64,000 bases of DNA from Jeotgalibacillus sp. ET6 (lineage in GTDB: Bacteria; Bacillota; Bacilli; Bacillales; Jeotgalibacillaceae), in the NCBI RefSeq assembly GCF_029667115.1, contig NZ_JARUIU010000002.1, positions 62,001 to 126,000 on the forward strand, given 5' to 3'. Position numbers and translations under genes: made by a program. Positions 1-10,263 of the stretch are shown here, one piece after another (position 1 is the stretch's first letter; every line of letters starts with the position of its first letter). The notes below the pieces were generated by a model that was not told the DNA's origin, ran no database searches, and saw nothing but the letters and a program-made list of their open reading frames with translations.

Positions 1-341
1 TCGGTGAGGACCAGTGGGGGCTTCGTACGTGGTATCCGCTTGATCAGGTTGAGGATGAGCATGTAACAAGTGAAATTCAGACGAAGAAAAAATTAAAATC
101 CAAGTCTAAAAAGAAAAAACTTGCAGAAGAAGATCTTGATTACGATGATCTTGATGACGAAGAAGAAGATCTTGTATACGATGAGCTCGATGACGATCTT
201 GAAGACGTCGACGACATCGATGAAGAAGATGAAGACGAAGACTTCGATGAAGAACTGATCGAGGATGACGATTTTGATCTTGATGAAGATGATGAGGACG
301 AAGAAGACGAAGAAGACGATTTGGACGAAGAAAACAAATAA
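1..341 (+). CDS. rpoE: RNA polymerase delta subunit, 3' part only
   Basis: The reading frame enters from the left edge and ends at TAA 339-341, giving about 112 C-terminal residues. The first residues (GEDQWGLRTWYPLDQ) are the end of the folded HARE-HTH domain of the delta subunit. After a short lysine-rich stretch (KKKLKSKSKKKK) the rest is an almost purely Asp/Glu tail ending DLDEENK. This domain-plus-disordered-acidic-tail layout is specific to the Firmicutes delta factor, which binds core RNA polymerase and displaces nucleic acids to speed recycling. It lies directly upstream of pyrG, as in B. subtilis. The start codon is outside the window. Confidence 0.95.
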   Translation, partial: GEDQWGLRTWYPLDQVEDEHVTSEIQTKKKLKSKSKKKKLAEEDLDYDDLDDEEEDLVYDELDDDLEDVDDIDEEDEDEDFDEELIEDDDFDLDEDDEDEEDEEDDLDEENK

Positions 342-445
342 CATCTTTTATGGCAGAAGTGCGGACGTGCTCTTCTGCTTTTTTTAGTATAGATGAAAAT
401 TTCCACTTTATCCGCCTGTTTTCGACAAGGTCCTTATTTTTATCC

Positions 446-473
446 TTGACTATTTTTCGAATGATGGTAGTAT
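446..473 (+). promoter_or_regulatory. pyrG sigma-A promoter
   Basis: TTGACT at 446-451 and TAGTAT at 468-473 are separated by 16 bp. The run GGGC begins at 481, seven bases after the -10 box, which is where transcription would start. A GGGC start is the hallmark of the B. subtilis pyrG promoter. Confidence 0.7.
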
Positions 474-480
474 TTTATTT

Positions 481-562
481 GGGCTCCTTGAAAAAGGAAC
501 AATCGCAGATATTCGCGCTCCCTTGCGTTTTTAAACGTAGGAGGGGGCGCTTTTTGTTTTTT
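481..562 (+). promoter_or_regulatory. pyrG leader: CTP-sensing attenuator
   Basis: The leader begins GGGCTCC at 481 and contains a long hairpin, 515-550, whose 5' arm is GCGCTCCCTT and whose 3' arm is AGGAGGGGGCGC. An inner stem CGTTT/AAACG lies inside it, and a T-rich run follows at 551-562, so this is an intrinsic terminator. In B. subtilis, low CTP makes polymerase stutter and add extra G residues after the initial GGG; the poly-G end then pairs with the pyrimidine-rich 5' arm of the terminator and allows read-through into pyrG. All the required parts (GGGC start, CTCCC in the 5' arm at 518-522, terminator) are visible here. The mechanism is inferred from that homology. Confidence 0.8.
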
Positions 563-564
563 AA

Positions 565-2283
<1,719 letters not shown>

Positions 2284-2341
2284 TTATCATTTAAGTAAAG
2301 CCGCTTGATTGGTGTTATAAGATGTTGCAGTTTATAGCATT

Positions 2342-2517
2342 TGTAAGTCGGTGAACGGAGCGGAAGGTTGCGACTCCTGCAGGACATGACGGCAAGCTGA
2401 GACTTCGCAGGGCAACGCCCAAGAAGGCTCAGCGCCGTCCCTGCGGAAAGCGTCCTCCTGAATCGCAGCGAACCGGTCAAAGAGCTTGAGACACTTTTGT
2501 CCCAAGCTCTTTTTTTG
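2342..2517 (+). repeat. Family A repeat, copy 1 (carries a terminator)
   Basis: This copy contains the core GGAGCGGAAGG...GCGACTCCTGCAGGA, a GCTGAGACTTCGCAGG / AAGGCTCAGCGCCGTCCCTGC section, GCGGAAAGCGTCC and AGCGAACCGGTCAAAGAG, and ends with the hairpin AGAGCTTG...CAAGCTCT plus T-run. It shares this order with copies at 10881, 17571, 18961 and 33392. Its 5' end is eroded: the GGCTGGGACAAAA edge seen in other copies is missing. It lies between pyrG and ywjG. Confidence 0.85.
2481..2516 (+). terminator. Terminator of pyrG inside repeat copy 1
   Basis: AGAGCTTG (2481-2488) pairs with CAAGCTCT (2503-2510); the stem is extended by GAC/GTC, and seven T follow. It is the 3' end of the family A repeat and is the only strong terminator after pyrG. 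Confidence 0.75.
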
Positions 2518-2518
2518 T

Positions 2519-3040
2519 CTATTCATTTTCAACAATCATTTCATCAAGTGAAAACTTTAGCCCGTGATACAAATACAAAGCAGCCATCAGTGATGGAAAA
2601 CCAAACCGGTTTCCATCTTCATCCGGCAGCATGCCTTTCACCAGCTGAGTATTTAAATGGACATCGGCAAGACTGGTTAAATCGTTTTCGGCTTCTTTCA
2701 CCACACCTGAAATGACCGTGAATGGAATTTGCTTGTCCTTTAGCTTTTGTCCAAGTGATAGGGCTGGTTCATCTGTAGAACGCCTCGTTACAATCAGCAC
2801 CCTGTCAGCGCCGTCAAGATCTTCGACGTTCTGAAGTTCCAGCGCACATGCCATGGGTTCCGCACCGTTCAGCGCTTCCTCTGCCACACCCTGCATTTCT
2901 TCAAAGCCTTTAATATAAATTGTGCCCTCACCGACAGCAGCCTGAGCAAGAAGACGGGCAGCATCCTCCATTAACAGTTCTTCTTTTCCCTGCAGCCGGG
3001 AGAATAGACCCGAGAGCTGAGTGGTAAACATTTTTAACAT
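2519..3040 (-). CDS. ywjG: DUF2529 family protein (YwjG-like)
   Basis: This protein of 173 residues begins MLKMFTTQLSGLFSRL. It has a SIS-like alternating pattern, with 'AQAAVGEGTIYIKG' and 'DRVLIVTRRSTDEPALSLGQKL' resembling sugar-isomerase-type sheets, but no catalytic function is established for the family. B. subtilis YwjG has the same length and the same place between pyrG and spo0F. I chose the ATG at 3040 rather than 3049 because the ribosome site GGAGG is about 10 bases from it and only one base from the outer ATG. It is divergent from spo0F and convergent with pyrG. Confidence 0.85.
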   Translation of the reverse strand: MLKMFTTQLSGLFSRLQGKEELLMEDAARLLAQAAVGEGTIYIKGFEEMQGVAEEALNGAEPMACALELQNVEDLDGADRVLIVTRRSTDEPALSLGQKLKDKQIPFTVISGVVKEAENDLTSLADVHLNTQLVKGMLPDEDGNRFGFPSLMAALYLYHGLKFSLDEMIVENE

Positions 3041-3063
3041 AAACGTCATTCCTCCAGTGTTTT

Positions 3064-3136
3064 TGTCGAATTATGTAATAAGGTTTTTAGTCATATTCCA
3101 GCCCTAAAGAAGGAACTGTACTTTATTTGTAGAATG
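3064..3136 (+). promoter_or_regulatory. spo0F control region: Spo0A box and sigma-H promoter
   Basis: A perfect Spo0A box TGTCGAA lies at 3064-3070. Downstream, AGGAACT (3111-3117), an 11-bp spacer and GTAGAAT (3129-3135) match the sigma-H consensus RNAGGAWWW / RNNGAAT. B. subtilis spo0F is known to use sigma-H and Spo0A, so position and sequence agree. Confidence 0.75.
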
Positions 3137-3211
3137 TACCATAATACAGGGTGAAAATAAAAACAAAGAGATACATAGAAAAGGGATAATCTGGTTAAAG
3201 AGGTGGAGATC

Positions 3212-3577
3212 GTGGAGGAAAAGATTTTAATCGTGGACGACCAGTTCGGCATTCGGATTTTATTAAACGAAGTGCTGAATAAAGAGGGGTATAAAACGTT
3301 TCAGGCAGCGAACGGCTACGAAGCACTTTCTTTACTGAATGAGCATCCGGATCTTGTTTTGCTCGATATGAAAATTCCGGGTATGGACGGAATCGAGATC
3401 CTGAAAAGAATGAAAAAACAGCGTGCAGACATCAAGGTTGTCATTATGACAGCATATGGGGAACTGGATATGATTCAGGAAGCGAAAGATTTGGGAGCGC
3501 TTACGCATATTGCCAAGCCTTTTGATATCGAGGATATTCGACAGCTTGTGAAAAAATATTTACAGCATACAGGGTGA
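3212..3577 (+). CDS. spo0F: Sporulation phosphorelay response regulator Spo0F
   Basis: This is a single-domain receiver of 121 residues that carries phosphate from sensor kinases to Spo0B and then Spo0A. Visible landmarks are the acidic pair Asp9-Asp10, the phospho-acceptor Asp52 in [12 protein letters not shown], the switch Thr in [10 protein letters not shown] and the Lys in AKPFD. There is no output domain. I place the start at the GTG at 3212, after AAAGAGGTGG (3197-3206); an in-frame GTG at 3203 lies inside that ribosome site. The protein is about three residues shorter than B. subtilis Spo0F. Confidence 0.97.
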   Translation: MEEKILIVDDQFGIRILLNEVLNKEGYKTFQAANGYEALSLLNEHPDLVLLDMKIPGMDGIEILKRMKKQRADIKVVIMTAYGELDMIQEAKDLGALTHIAKPFDIEDIRQLVKKYLQHTG

Positions 3578-3628
3578 TAAGTAGGAATATCCCGAATTTT
3601 GTTTCTTTTACCAGGTGAGGCGCAAGCG

Positions 3629-3657
3629 TAGTCAAATGCTGTTTCTTTTGGTATGAT
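3629..3657 (+). promoter_or_regulatory. Probable fbaA promoter (extended -10)
   Basis: TATGAT at 3652-3657 is preceded by TGG, giving an extended -10 element. The -35 region (TAGTCA at 3629-3634) is weak. It lies 87 bp before the fbaA start. Confidence 0.45.
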
Positions 3658-3743
3658 ACTATGGAAAATAGATGCTGGGTGCATGAAAGTTTTTCGTGCA
3701 GCAGTGTGTGATTAAACACATATTTCAAGGAGGAGTTTCGATT

Positions 3744-4601
3744 ATGCCATTAGTCTCAATGACTGACATGTTGAATACAGCAAAAGAAAAAGGATATGCT
3801 GTAGGACAATTTAACCTGAATAATCTTGAGTACACTCAAGCAATTCTTCAAGCAGCTGAAGAAGAAAAATCACCTGTTATCCTTGGTGTTTCTGAAGGTG
3901 CAGCACGTTATATGAGCGGTTTTAAAACCGTTGTAAAAATGGTTGAAGGTCTTTTGGAAGATCTGAAAATCACGGTTCCAGTTGCGATCCATCTGGACCA
4001 CGGTTCAAGCTTTGAAAAGTGTAAAGAAGCGATTGATGCAGGCTTTACATCTGTCATGATCGATGCGTCTCACGGACCATTCGAACAAAACATCGAAATC
4101 ACATCAAAAGTGGTTGAGTACGCTCACTCTAAAGGCGTTTCTGTTGAAGCTGAGCTTGGAGTTGTCGGCGGACAGGAAGATGACGTCATCGCAGACGGCG
4201 TTATCTATGCAGATCCAATCGAATGTAAAGAGCTTGTAGAACGTACTGGAATTGATACATTGGCTCCGGCTCTTGGTTCAGTTCACGGTCCTTACAAAGG
4301 TGAACCAAACCTTGGATTCGTTGAAATGGAACAAATCGGACGCGAAGCACAAGTTCCGATCGTTCTTCACGGAGGTACTGGAATTCCAACTAAGGATATC
4401 CAAAAAGCCATTTCATACGGAACAGCAAAAATCAACGTAAACACTGAAAATCAGATTGCTTCTACAAAAGTAGTCCGTGAAGTGCTTGCGAACGATTCTG
4501 AAGTGTATGATCCACGTAAATATCTTGGACCGGCTCGTGAAGCAATTAAAACGACTGTTGCAGGAAAAATGCGTGAATTTGGTTCTTCAAACCAGGCATA
4601 A
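3744..4601 (+). CDS. fbaA: Class II fructose-1,6-bisphosphate aldolase
   Basis: This protein of 285 residues, identical in length to B. subtilis FbaA, reversibly cleaves fructose-1,6-bisphosphate to dihydroxyacetone phosphate and glyceraldehyde-3-phosphate. It is a zinc enzyme: His83, Asp85 and His86 in AIHLDHGSS hold part of the metal and active site, and [11 protein letters not shown] and VLHGGTGIP supply the phosphate-binding loops. The ATG at 3744 follows AAGGAGGAG and matches the family start [10 protein letters not shown]; an in-frame upstream ATG at 3696 has no ribosome site. Codon use looks typical of a highly expressed gene. Confidence 0.97.
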   Translation: MPLVSMTDMLNTAKEKGYAVGQFNLNNLEYTQAILQAAEEEKSPVILGVSEGAARYMSGFKTVVKMVEGLLEDLKITVPVAIHLDHGSSFEKCKEAIDAGFTSVMIDASHGPFEQNIEITSKVVEYAHSKGVSVEAELGVVGGQEDDVIADGVIYADPIECKELVERTGIDTLAPALGSVHGPYKGEPNLGFVEMEQIGREAQVPIVLHGGTGIPTKDIQKAISYGTAKINVNTENQIASTKVVREVLANDSEVYDPRKYLGPAREAIKTTVAGKMREFGSSNQA

Positions 4602-4682
4602 GAATTACAGGGGACAACGGTTGGGCTTGAGCATCATCTTCATGAACAGCAGATGAATGATTATAGCCGTACTGAGGAATAA

Positions 4683-4787
4683 AAAAGCTGACACTGGGAA
4701 TTAAACCAGGTACTAAAGGATAAAGGACAAGCATGGCAAAACCGTGCCTTTTCAATTAGAACTGGCAATTTCACAGGGTCAGCTTTT
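4683..4787 (+). other. Long-range inverted repeat in the fbaA-tal spacer
   Basis: AAAAGCTGAC at 4683-4692 is the exact reverse complement of GTCAGCTTTT at 4778-4787, with 85 bases between them. The loop contains a smaller GGC...GCC hairpin around 4736-4749. T-richness after the right arm is modest, so this may be a large structured spacer rather than a plain terminator. Confidence 0.45.
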
Positions 4788-4849
4788 CCTGTACCTGCCG
4801 TATTTTGAAAATTTGAACTATGTAAACCAACAAGGGGAGATGGGATAAA

Positions 4850-5491
4850 ATGAAGTTTTTTATTGATACAGCTAATATGGAAGAAATAACAGAAGCACAC
4901 AGCTGGGGGATTGTGTCGGGGGTCACAACGAACCCATCGCTGGTGGCAAAAGAAAACATATCGTTTCATGACCGGCTGAAAGAAATCACGGAGCTTGTGG
5001 AAGGTTCTGTCAGTGCAGAAGTCATCTCGCTGGAAGCAGAGGGCATGATCGAAGAAGGAACAAAACTGGCTCAAATCGCCCCAAATATTACGGTTAAAGT
5101 CCCCATGACACCAGACGGCTTAAAAGCGACGGCTGCGTTTGCAAAGAAAGGCATTAAAACAAATGTGACACTGATTTTTAATGCGAATCAGGCGCTGCTG
5201 GCAGCCCGTGCAGGTGCTTCATATGTATCTCCTTTCCTTGGAAGATTGGACGACATTGGACATGACGGCATGCAGCTGATTAATACAATATCTGATATTT
5301 TTGCCATACACGATATTGACACAGAAATCATCGCCGCGTCCATCCGCCATCCTCAGCATGTTACCCAGGCAGCGCTAAATGGTGCGCATATTGCCACCTG
5401 CCCAATAAAAGTATTAAAGCAATTATTTAATCATCCATTAACCGACTCAGGAATTGAAGCATTTTTAAACGATTGGAACAAACAGAAATAA
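4850..5491 (+). CDS. tal: Transaldolase / fructose-6-phosphate aldolase family (YwjH)
   Basis: This protein of 213 residues is of the small TalC/FSA class. These TIM barrels use a Schiff-base lysine to move three-carbon units among sugar phosphates in the non-oxidative pentose phosphate pathway. The catalytic residue is probably Lys83 in [10 protein letters not shown]. The N-terminal [13 protein letters not shown] and TTNPSLV motifs are typical. Whether it acts as a true transaldolase or as an F6P aldolase cannot be told from the sequence. GGGGAG precedes the ATG. It sits between fbaA and murAB as in B. subtilis. Confidence 0.95.
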   Translation: MKFFIDTANMEEITEAHSWGIVSGVTTNPSLVAKENISFHDRLKEITELVEGSVSAEVISLEAEGMIEEGTKLAQIAPNITVKVPMTPDGLKATAAFAKKGIKTNVTLIFNANQALLAARAGASYVSPFLGRLDDIGHDGMQLINTISDIFAIHDIDTEIIAASIRHPQHVTQAALNGAHIATCPIKVLKQLFNHPLTDSGIEAFLNDWNKQK

Positions 5492-5655
5492 ATTTTTTAC
5501 CTGTTCACTCAATTCTGTCACATGATTAGAAAGAAGAGTGCGCACACTAACGGAAAAGCAATTTTCATCTCGAGTGTGTGATCAAGTACGCTATGAGCCG
5601 TCCTATAAAAAGCTGGCTCAGTTGCGCCTAATGGAACAGGGGAAGGAGCTTTACG

Positions 5656-6942
5656 ATGGAAAAACTTAAGATTGAAGGGGGCCACCCTTTAAAAGGCAGA
5701 ATTAAAGTAAGCGGTGCTAAGAACAGCGCAGTGGCACTAATTCCAGCAACTATTTTAGCTGATTCACCAACCGTTATTGAAGGTCTTCCTGATATTTCAG
5801 ATGTTCAGACACTGAAAGAGCTTCTCGAGGAAATCGGTGGAGAGGTAACAGTCAGCGACGGAGAAATGCATGTAAACCCGGAAGGCATGGTTGCGATGCC
5901 ATTGCCGAGCGGACGTGTGAAAAAACTGCGGGCTTCCTACTATATGATGGGAGCAATGCTTGGACGCTTTAAAAAAGCAGCCATTGGACTTCCTGGAGGC
6001 TGCCACCTTGGACCCCGTCCGATCGATCAGCATATCAAAGGCTTTGAAGCCCTTGGTGCAACCGTAACAAACGAGCAGGGTGCCATTTATCTTAGAGCGG
6101 ATGAATTAAAAGGTGCAAGGATTTACCTTGATGTGGTCAGCGTTGGCGCCACCATTAATATTATGCTTGCAGCTGTCCGGGCAACTGGTCAAACCGTGAT
6201 TGAAAATGCAGCGAAGGAACCTGAAATTATAGATGTAGCGACCCTGTTAAATAATATGGGGGCAAAGATCAAAGGAGCGGGAACCAACATCATTCGGATT
6301 GATGGCGTAGATTCACTTTCCGGAACAAGACACACCATCATTCCTGACCGCATCGAGGCAGGTACATACATGATTCTGGGAGCAGCAGCCGGAGGCGGAC
6401 TAACGGTTGAAAATGTGATCCCGCTTCATATGGAGTCCCTGACAGCCAAGCTTCGGGAAATGGGTGTACCAATTGAAGAAAGTGATGAAGACATCTACAT
6501 TGGAAAGTCAGATAAACTTCGTTCAGTGGATATTAAGACGCTGGTTTATCCAGGGTTTCCAACCGATCTCCAGCAGCCTATGACGGCTCTGCTTACAAAA
6601 GCGGAAGGGACTGCTTTAGTAACGGATACAATTTATTCTGCACGCTTTAAACATATTGATGAATTAAGAAGAATGAATGCCAATATTAAGACTGAAGGAA
6701 GCTCAGCTATTATATATGGACCATCCAAACTGCAAGGCACCCGGGTCAAAGCATCCGATTTGCGGGCAGGTGCCGCTCTTGTCATTGCAGGGCTGATGGC
6801 AGAAGGCGTCACGGAAGTAACGGGCCTTGAGCATATAGACAGAGGATATAGTGACCTCATTGAAAAGCTCACAGGACTTGGCGCAGTGATCTGGCGGGAA
6901 GCCATGACAGAAGAAGAGCTTGAACAAGTGAAAAATCAATAG
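5656..6942 (+). CDS. murAB: UDP-GlcNAc 1-carboxyvinyltransferase, second paralogue
   Basis: This protein of 428 residues transfers enolpyruvate from PEP to UDP-GlcNAc, the first committed step of peptidoglycan synthesis in the cytoplasm. The catalytic Cys116 is in [11 protein letters not shown], the fosfomycin target. The repeated inside-out alpha/beta domains are full length. It is the MurAB/MurZ form because it lies between tal and glpX; the MurAA form is at 48965. GGGGAAGGAG precedes the ATG. Confidence 0.96.
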   Translation: MEKLKIEGGHPLKGRIKVSGAKNSAVALIPATILADSPTVIEGLPDISDVQTLKELLEEIGGEVTVSDGEMHVNPEGMVAMPLPSGRVKKLRASYYMMGAMLGRFKKAAIGLPGGCHLGPRPIDQHIKGFEALGATVTNEQGAIYLRADELKGARIYLDVVSVGATINIMLAAVRATGQTVIENAAKEPEIIDVATLLNNMGAKIKGAGTNIIRIDGVDSLSGTRHTIIPDRIEAGTYMILGAAAGGGLTVENVIPLHMESLTAKLREMGVPIEESDEDIYIGKSDKLRSVDIKTLVYPGFPTDLQQPMTALLTKAEGTALVTDTIYSARFKHIDELRRMNANIKTEGSSAIIYGPSKLQGTRVKASDLRAGAALVIAGLMAEGVTEVTGLEHIDRGYSDLIEKLTGLGAVIWREAMTEEELEQVKNQ

Positions 6943-6952
6943 CTTTAAAAGT

Positions 6953-6983
6953 ATGACACATTAAACCCTTAATGTGTTATACT
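6953..6983 (+). promoter_or_regulatory. glpX promoter with a perfect inverted repeat
   Basis: TATACT (6978-6983) is a good -10 box. A weak -35 (ATGACA 6953-6958) lies upstream. Between them is the perfect inverted repeat ACACATTAA (6956-6964), loop ACCC, TTAATGTGT (6969-6977). No T-run follows, so it looks like an operator and not a terminator. The regulator is unknown. Confidence 0.5.
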
Positions 6984-7017
6984 AATCCCCGAGAAACAAG
7001 TTAAAGGGGATGGGGAG

Positions 7018-7983
7018 ATGGAACGCAGTTTATCAATGGAGCTTGTTCGTGTGACTGAAGCAGCAGCCCTTGCATCTGCAAGATGGATGGGGCGCGGATT
7101 AAAAAATGAAGCAGATGATGCGGCGACCACTGCCATGAGAGACGTATTCGACACCATTCCAATGAAAGGCACAGTTGTCATTGGAGAAGGGGAAATGGAC
7201 GAGGCACCCATGCTTTACATTGGGGAAAAGCTTGGCACTGGATACGGACCGAGAGTGGATGTTGCAGTAGATCCTCTTGAAGGCACCAACATTGTCGCAT
7301 CTGGAGGCTGGAATGCTATAGCTGTTTTAGCCGTAGCTGATCATGGTCACCTGCTGAATGCACCGGATATGTACATGGATAAAATCGCTGTCGGCCCTGA
7401 AGCCGTTGGTCAAATTGATATTAATGCGTCTGTATTGGACAATCTTAAAGCAGTCGCAAAAGCAAAAAACAAAAATATTGAAGATGTGGTGGCAACGATT
7501 TTAAATCGTGATCGCCATGCTAAAATAATTGAAGAACTTCGCAGCGCAGGCGCAAGAATTAAACTGATAGGAGATGGCGATGTAGCCGGTGCCATTAACA
7601 CGGCATTTGATGCCACCGGTGTGGATATCCTTTTTGGTTCAGGTGGCGCACCTGAAGGCGTCATTGCAGCTGTTGGTTTAAAATGCCTCGGTGGAGAAAT
7701 TCAAGGAAAGCTTCTTCCTCAAAATGAAGAGGAAGCAGAACGATGCCGTGCCATGAATCTTGACGTTAATAAAGTCTTATTAATGGAAGATTTAGTCCGT
7801 GGAGACGATGCGATTTTCGCTGCCACCGGTGTGACGGACGGGGAGCTTTTAAAAGGAGTTCAGTTTAAAGCCACTTACGGTGAAACGCACTCCCTTGTTA
7901 TGCGTGCCAAGTCTGGAACTGTTCGTTTTATTGAAGGAAATCACAGTTTAAATAAAAAACCGAATCTTGTAATGAAATCGTAA
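7018..7983 (+). CDS. glpX: Class II fructose-1,6-bisphosphatase
   Basis: This protein of 321 residues hydrolyses fructose-1,6-bisphosphate in gluconeogenesis. It shows the GlpX metal and phosphate motifs: [23 protein letters not shown] and [10 protein letters not shown]. It starts [18 protein letters not shown], as does B. subtilis YwjI, and has the same length. GGGGATGGGGAG precedes the ATG. Sitting close to fbaA and tal, it completes a cluster of genes around the triose/hexose-phosphate node, but it has its own promoter and terminator. Confidence 0.97.
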   Translation: MERSLSMELVRVTEAAALASARWMGRGLKNEADDAATTAMRDVFDTIPMKGTVVIGEGEMDEAPMLYIGEKLGTGYGPRVDVAVDPLEGTNIVASGGWNAIAVLAVADHGHLLNAPDMYMDKIAVGPEAVGQIDINASVLDNLKAVAKAKNKNIEDVVATILNRDRHAKIIEELRSAGARIKLIGDGDVAGAINTAFDATGVDILFGSGGAPEGVIAAVGLKCLGGEIQGKLLPQNEEEAERCRAMNLDVNKVLLMEDLVRGDDAIFAATGVTDGELLKGVQFKATYGETHSLVMRAKSGTVRFIEGNHSLNKKPNLVMKS

Positions 7984-8090
7984 GGAGCAAGACTGTACTG
8001 TATAATGCAGTACTTATCCGTCAAGAATAGCCATTACCTGTCGAAATAGATCCATTTTTAAAACAAAAGCATCTTCTTTAAACAGACCAC

Positions 8091-8133
8091 GAGCTTCGGA
8101 CTTGCACGCCAATCGAAGCTCTTTTCTTTTTTT
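8091..8133 (+). terminator. glpX terminator
   Basis: GAGCTTCG (8091-8098) pairs with CGAAGCTC (8114-8121) and is followed by TTTTCTTTTTTT. The remainder of the 329-bp spacer up to rho shows only a weak possible promoter, TTGTCA (8140-8145) and TAGATA (8164-8169) with an 18-bp spacer. Confidence 0.85.
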
Positions 8134-8312
8134 GATTGATTGTCAGCCCGATAACAGGTAGAATAGATATGGCTTAAATAATCTTCATGTTTTTTCAACG
8201 TTTTAATCATTCAACCTCTTTTCTTCTAGCAACACGCCCTTACCCTTATTTACTACCAAACCAGCAGAACGTATGGCTAGAGAACTAAAAATTTAAAAAG
8301 TGTGGTGTCCTT

Positions 8313-9602
8313 ATGGAAGAATTAAAAATGTCGTCACTTGATAATATGAAGCTAAAAGAGTTATATGAATTAGCTAAAGAATATCGGGTGTCCTATTATA
8401 GTAAACTGACAAAAAAAGAATTGATCTTTTCAATATTAAAATCCCGTGCTGAGCAGGAAGGCTTCTTTTTTATGGAAGGCGTTCTTGAAATTATTCAATC
8501 AGAAGGCTATGGTTTCCTTCGCCCGATTAATTATTCGCCAAGCTCAGAGGATATTTATATCTCAGCTTCCCAGATCCGCAGATTTGATCTGAGAAACGGG
8601 GACAAAGTATCAGGGAAAGTACGTCCGCCAAAAGAGAATGAGCGGTATTTTGGACTTCTTCATGTTGAAGCTGTAAACGGAGATGATCCGGAAACTTCAA
8701 AGGAGCGGGTTCATTTCCCTGCTTTGACTCCGCTTTATCCGGACCGTCAGATCACATTAGAAACGCAGCCTAAATCACTTTCAACTCGAATCATGGATCT
8801 TGTTTCGCCTGTTGGATTTGGCCAGCGGGGATTAATTGTTGCACCGCCAAAAGCTGGTAAAACTATGCTGTTAAAAGAAATTGCCAACTCGGTTACCACG
8901 AACCATCCAGAAGCGGAATTAATCGTTCTTTTAATCGATGAGCGTCCTGAGGAAGTAACGGATATCGAGCGTTCCGTTCAGGCGGACGTAGTAAGCTCTA
9001 CCTTTGATGAAGTTCCTGAAAATCACATCAAAGTAGCCGAGCTGGTCCTTGAACGTGCCATGCGTTTAGTGGAGCATAAGCGCGACGTGATTATCCTGAT
9101 GGACAGCATTACTCGGCTTGCGCGTGCCTACAATCTTGTCATCCCGCCAAGCGGCCGTACTCTTTCAGGAGGAATTGATCCTGCAGCCTTTCATCGTCCG
9201 AAGCGCTTCTTTGGTGCAGCGCGGAATATTGAAGAAGGCGGCAGCTTAACCATTCTTGCCACTGCTCTTGTGGACACCGGTTCCCGGATGGATGAAGTCA
9301 TTTATGAAGAATTCAAGGGTACAGGAAATATGGAGCTTCATCTTGACCGCAACCTGGCTGAACGCCGTATTTTCCCGGCGATCGATATCCGCCGAAGCGG
9401 TACGCGTAAAGAAGAGCTTCTCGTACCGGCGGGCCATTTGGATAAGCTTTGGGCCATCCGTCGTGCGCTGTCTGATTCGCATGATTTCGCTGAACGTTTT
9501 ATGCGTAAACTGCGCCTGTCCAAAACCAATGATGAATTTTTTGATACGCTGACAGACGAGATGAAGACCCATCAGTCCAACGGATCCTCACGAAATAAAT
9601 AA
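8313..9602 (+). CDS. rho: Transcription termination factor Rho
   Basis: This protein of 429 residues is a homohexameric RNA-dependent ATPase that releases transcripts. In order it has an N-terminal Rho-N helical domain (about 7-45), an OB-fold cold-shock-like RNA-binding domain ([18 protein letters not shown], from residue 54), and a RecA-type motor with P-loop APPKAGKT at about 177-184 and the [10 protein letters not shown] Walker region. Residues from about 50 on are nearly identical to B. subtilis Rho. The ATG at 8313 has only a poor ribosome site (GTGGTG), and an internal ATG at 8328 is a less likely start. Confidence 0.97.
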   Translation: MEELKMSSLDNMKLKELYELAKEYRVSYYSKLTKKELIFSILKSRAEQEGFFFMEGVLEIIQSEGYGFLRPINYSPSSEDIYISASQIRRFDLRNGDKVSGKVRPPKENERYFGLLHVEAVNGDDPETSKERVHFPALTPLYPDRQITLETQPKSLSTRIMDLVSPVGFGQRGLIVAPPKAGKTMLLKEIANSVTTNHPEAELIVLLIDERPEEVTDIERSVQADVVSSTFDEVPENHIKVAELVLERAMRLVEHKRDVIILMDSITRLARAYNLVIPPSGRTLSGGIDPAAFHRPKRFFGAARNIEEGGSLTILATALVDTGSRMDEVIYEEFKGTGNMELHLDRNLAERRIFPAIDIRRSGTRKEELLVPAGHLDKLWAIRRALSDSHDFAERFMRKLRLSKTNDEFFDTLTDEMKTHQSNGSSRNK

Positions 9603-9608
9603 CATGTA

Positions 9609-9679
9609 TTGATTAACCGATTCACCCCTGATATAATGTAAGCATTGTGCTTGTACAGCGCATGACTACATGGTAGTAT
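9609..9679 (+). promoter_or_regulatory. Tandem rpmE promoters
   Basis: P1: TTGATT (9609-9614), 17 bp, TATAAT (9632-9637). P2: TTGTAC (9651-9656), 17 bp, TAGTAT (9674-9679) with an upstream TG extension. Both point to rpmE. Ribosomal L31 genes in Firmicutes can have autoregulatory leaders; I could not confirm such a fold here. Confidence 0.6.
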
Positions 9680-9731
9680 AGTAAGTACTTACTCTGTTCC
9701 AGATGGTTCAGGGCGGAAGGAGATGAAAGAG

Positions 9732-9938
9732 ATGAGAGCAGGAATTCATCCAAATTACAAACTCGCAAAGGTATCATGTACTTGCGGTAACGAATTTGAA
9801 ACTGGTTCTGTGAAAGAAGACATTCGCGTTGAGGTATGTGCGGAATGTCACCCATTCTACACAGGCCGTCAGAAATTCGCAGCAGCGGATGGCCGTGTTG
9901 ATCGCTTCAACAAAAAATACGGTCTTAAGCAACAGTAA
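9732..9938 (+). CDS. rpmE: 50S ribosomal protein L31, zinc-binding form
   Basis: This protein of 68 residues starts [16 protein letters not shown]. The cysteines in CTCG and CAEC show the C+ (zinc-containing) type, the version used when zinc is available; the C-minus paralogue is usually under Zur control elsewhere. The C-terminal [21 protein letters not shown] is typical. I selected the ATG at 9732, eight bases after AAGGAGAT, rather than the in-frame ATG at 9723 that falls inside that ribosome site. Confidence 0.97.
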   Translation: MRAGIHPNYKLAKVSCTCGNEFETGSVKEDIRVEVCAECHPFYTGRQKFAAADGRVDRFNKKYGLKQQ

Positions 9939-9944
9939 TATCAG

Positions 9945-9975
9945 AACAGGCAAGAAACTTCTTGCCTGTTTTTTT
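9945..9975 (+). terminator. rpmE terminator
   Basis: AACAGGCAAG pairs with CTTGCCTGTT, loop AAACTT, followed by TTTTT. The region 9976-10195 beyond it holds no gene I can support. Confidence 0.9.
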
Positions 9976-10195
9976 ACGGTCAATTTGGGGAAAATAAAGA
10001 AAAATTGCGTCGAAAAGGGTCAAAAAAACCCCTTGCCGCTTACCATTCAACCCCTTAAAATGAATAACAGGCAATTAAACAACAGGCGAATGACTCCTGC
10101 GTACAAAAAAGCAAGGAGCTCATTCTTTTCTTTTATACATAGATCTTTTCAGTTGAAGATGTGTGGCATGAGCAAAAATTGGCAGTGATATAAAC

Positions 10196-10222
10196 CACTA
10201 AAGGGGCCATGCCCCTTTAGTG
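10196..10222. repeat. Family C palindrome, copy 1
   Basis: CACTAAAGGGGC (10196-10207), CAT, GCCCCTTTAGTG (10211-10222) is a perfect 12-bp inverted repeat without a T-run. It is nearly identical to the palindrome at 40121-40149, and both are followed by GTAAAG a few bases on. Confidence 0.8.
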
Positions 10223-10263
10223 CTGTAAAGCAAGAGCAACAGCAAGGAAGGAGCTGATTTCTG

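Noticed and set aside
93-406. Two minus-strand ORFs over the rpoE tail, one almost all hydrophobic, the other a poly-Ser/Arg protein
   Set aside because: They are antisense readings of the GAT/GAA-rich acidic tail of the delta subunit and have no ribosome site or homology.
2332-2535. Minus-strand ORF with CLKLFDRFAAIQEDAFRRDGAEP, and its relatives at 10878-11069, 17437-17700 and 18994-19179
   Set aside because: The similar peptides come from translating the family A repeats backwards; they are repeat shadows, not a protein family.
4602-4849. T-box or riboswitch before tal
   Set aside because: No AGGGTGG-type T-box sequence or known riboswitch core; only the long inverted repeat is visible.
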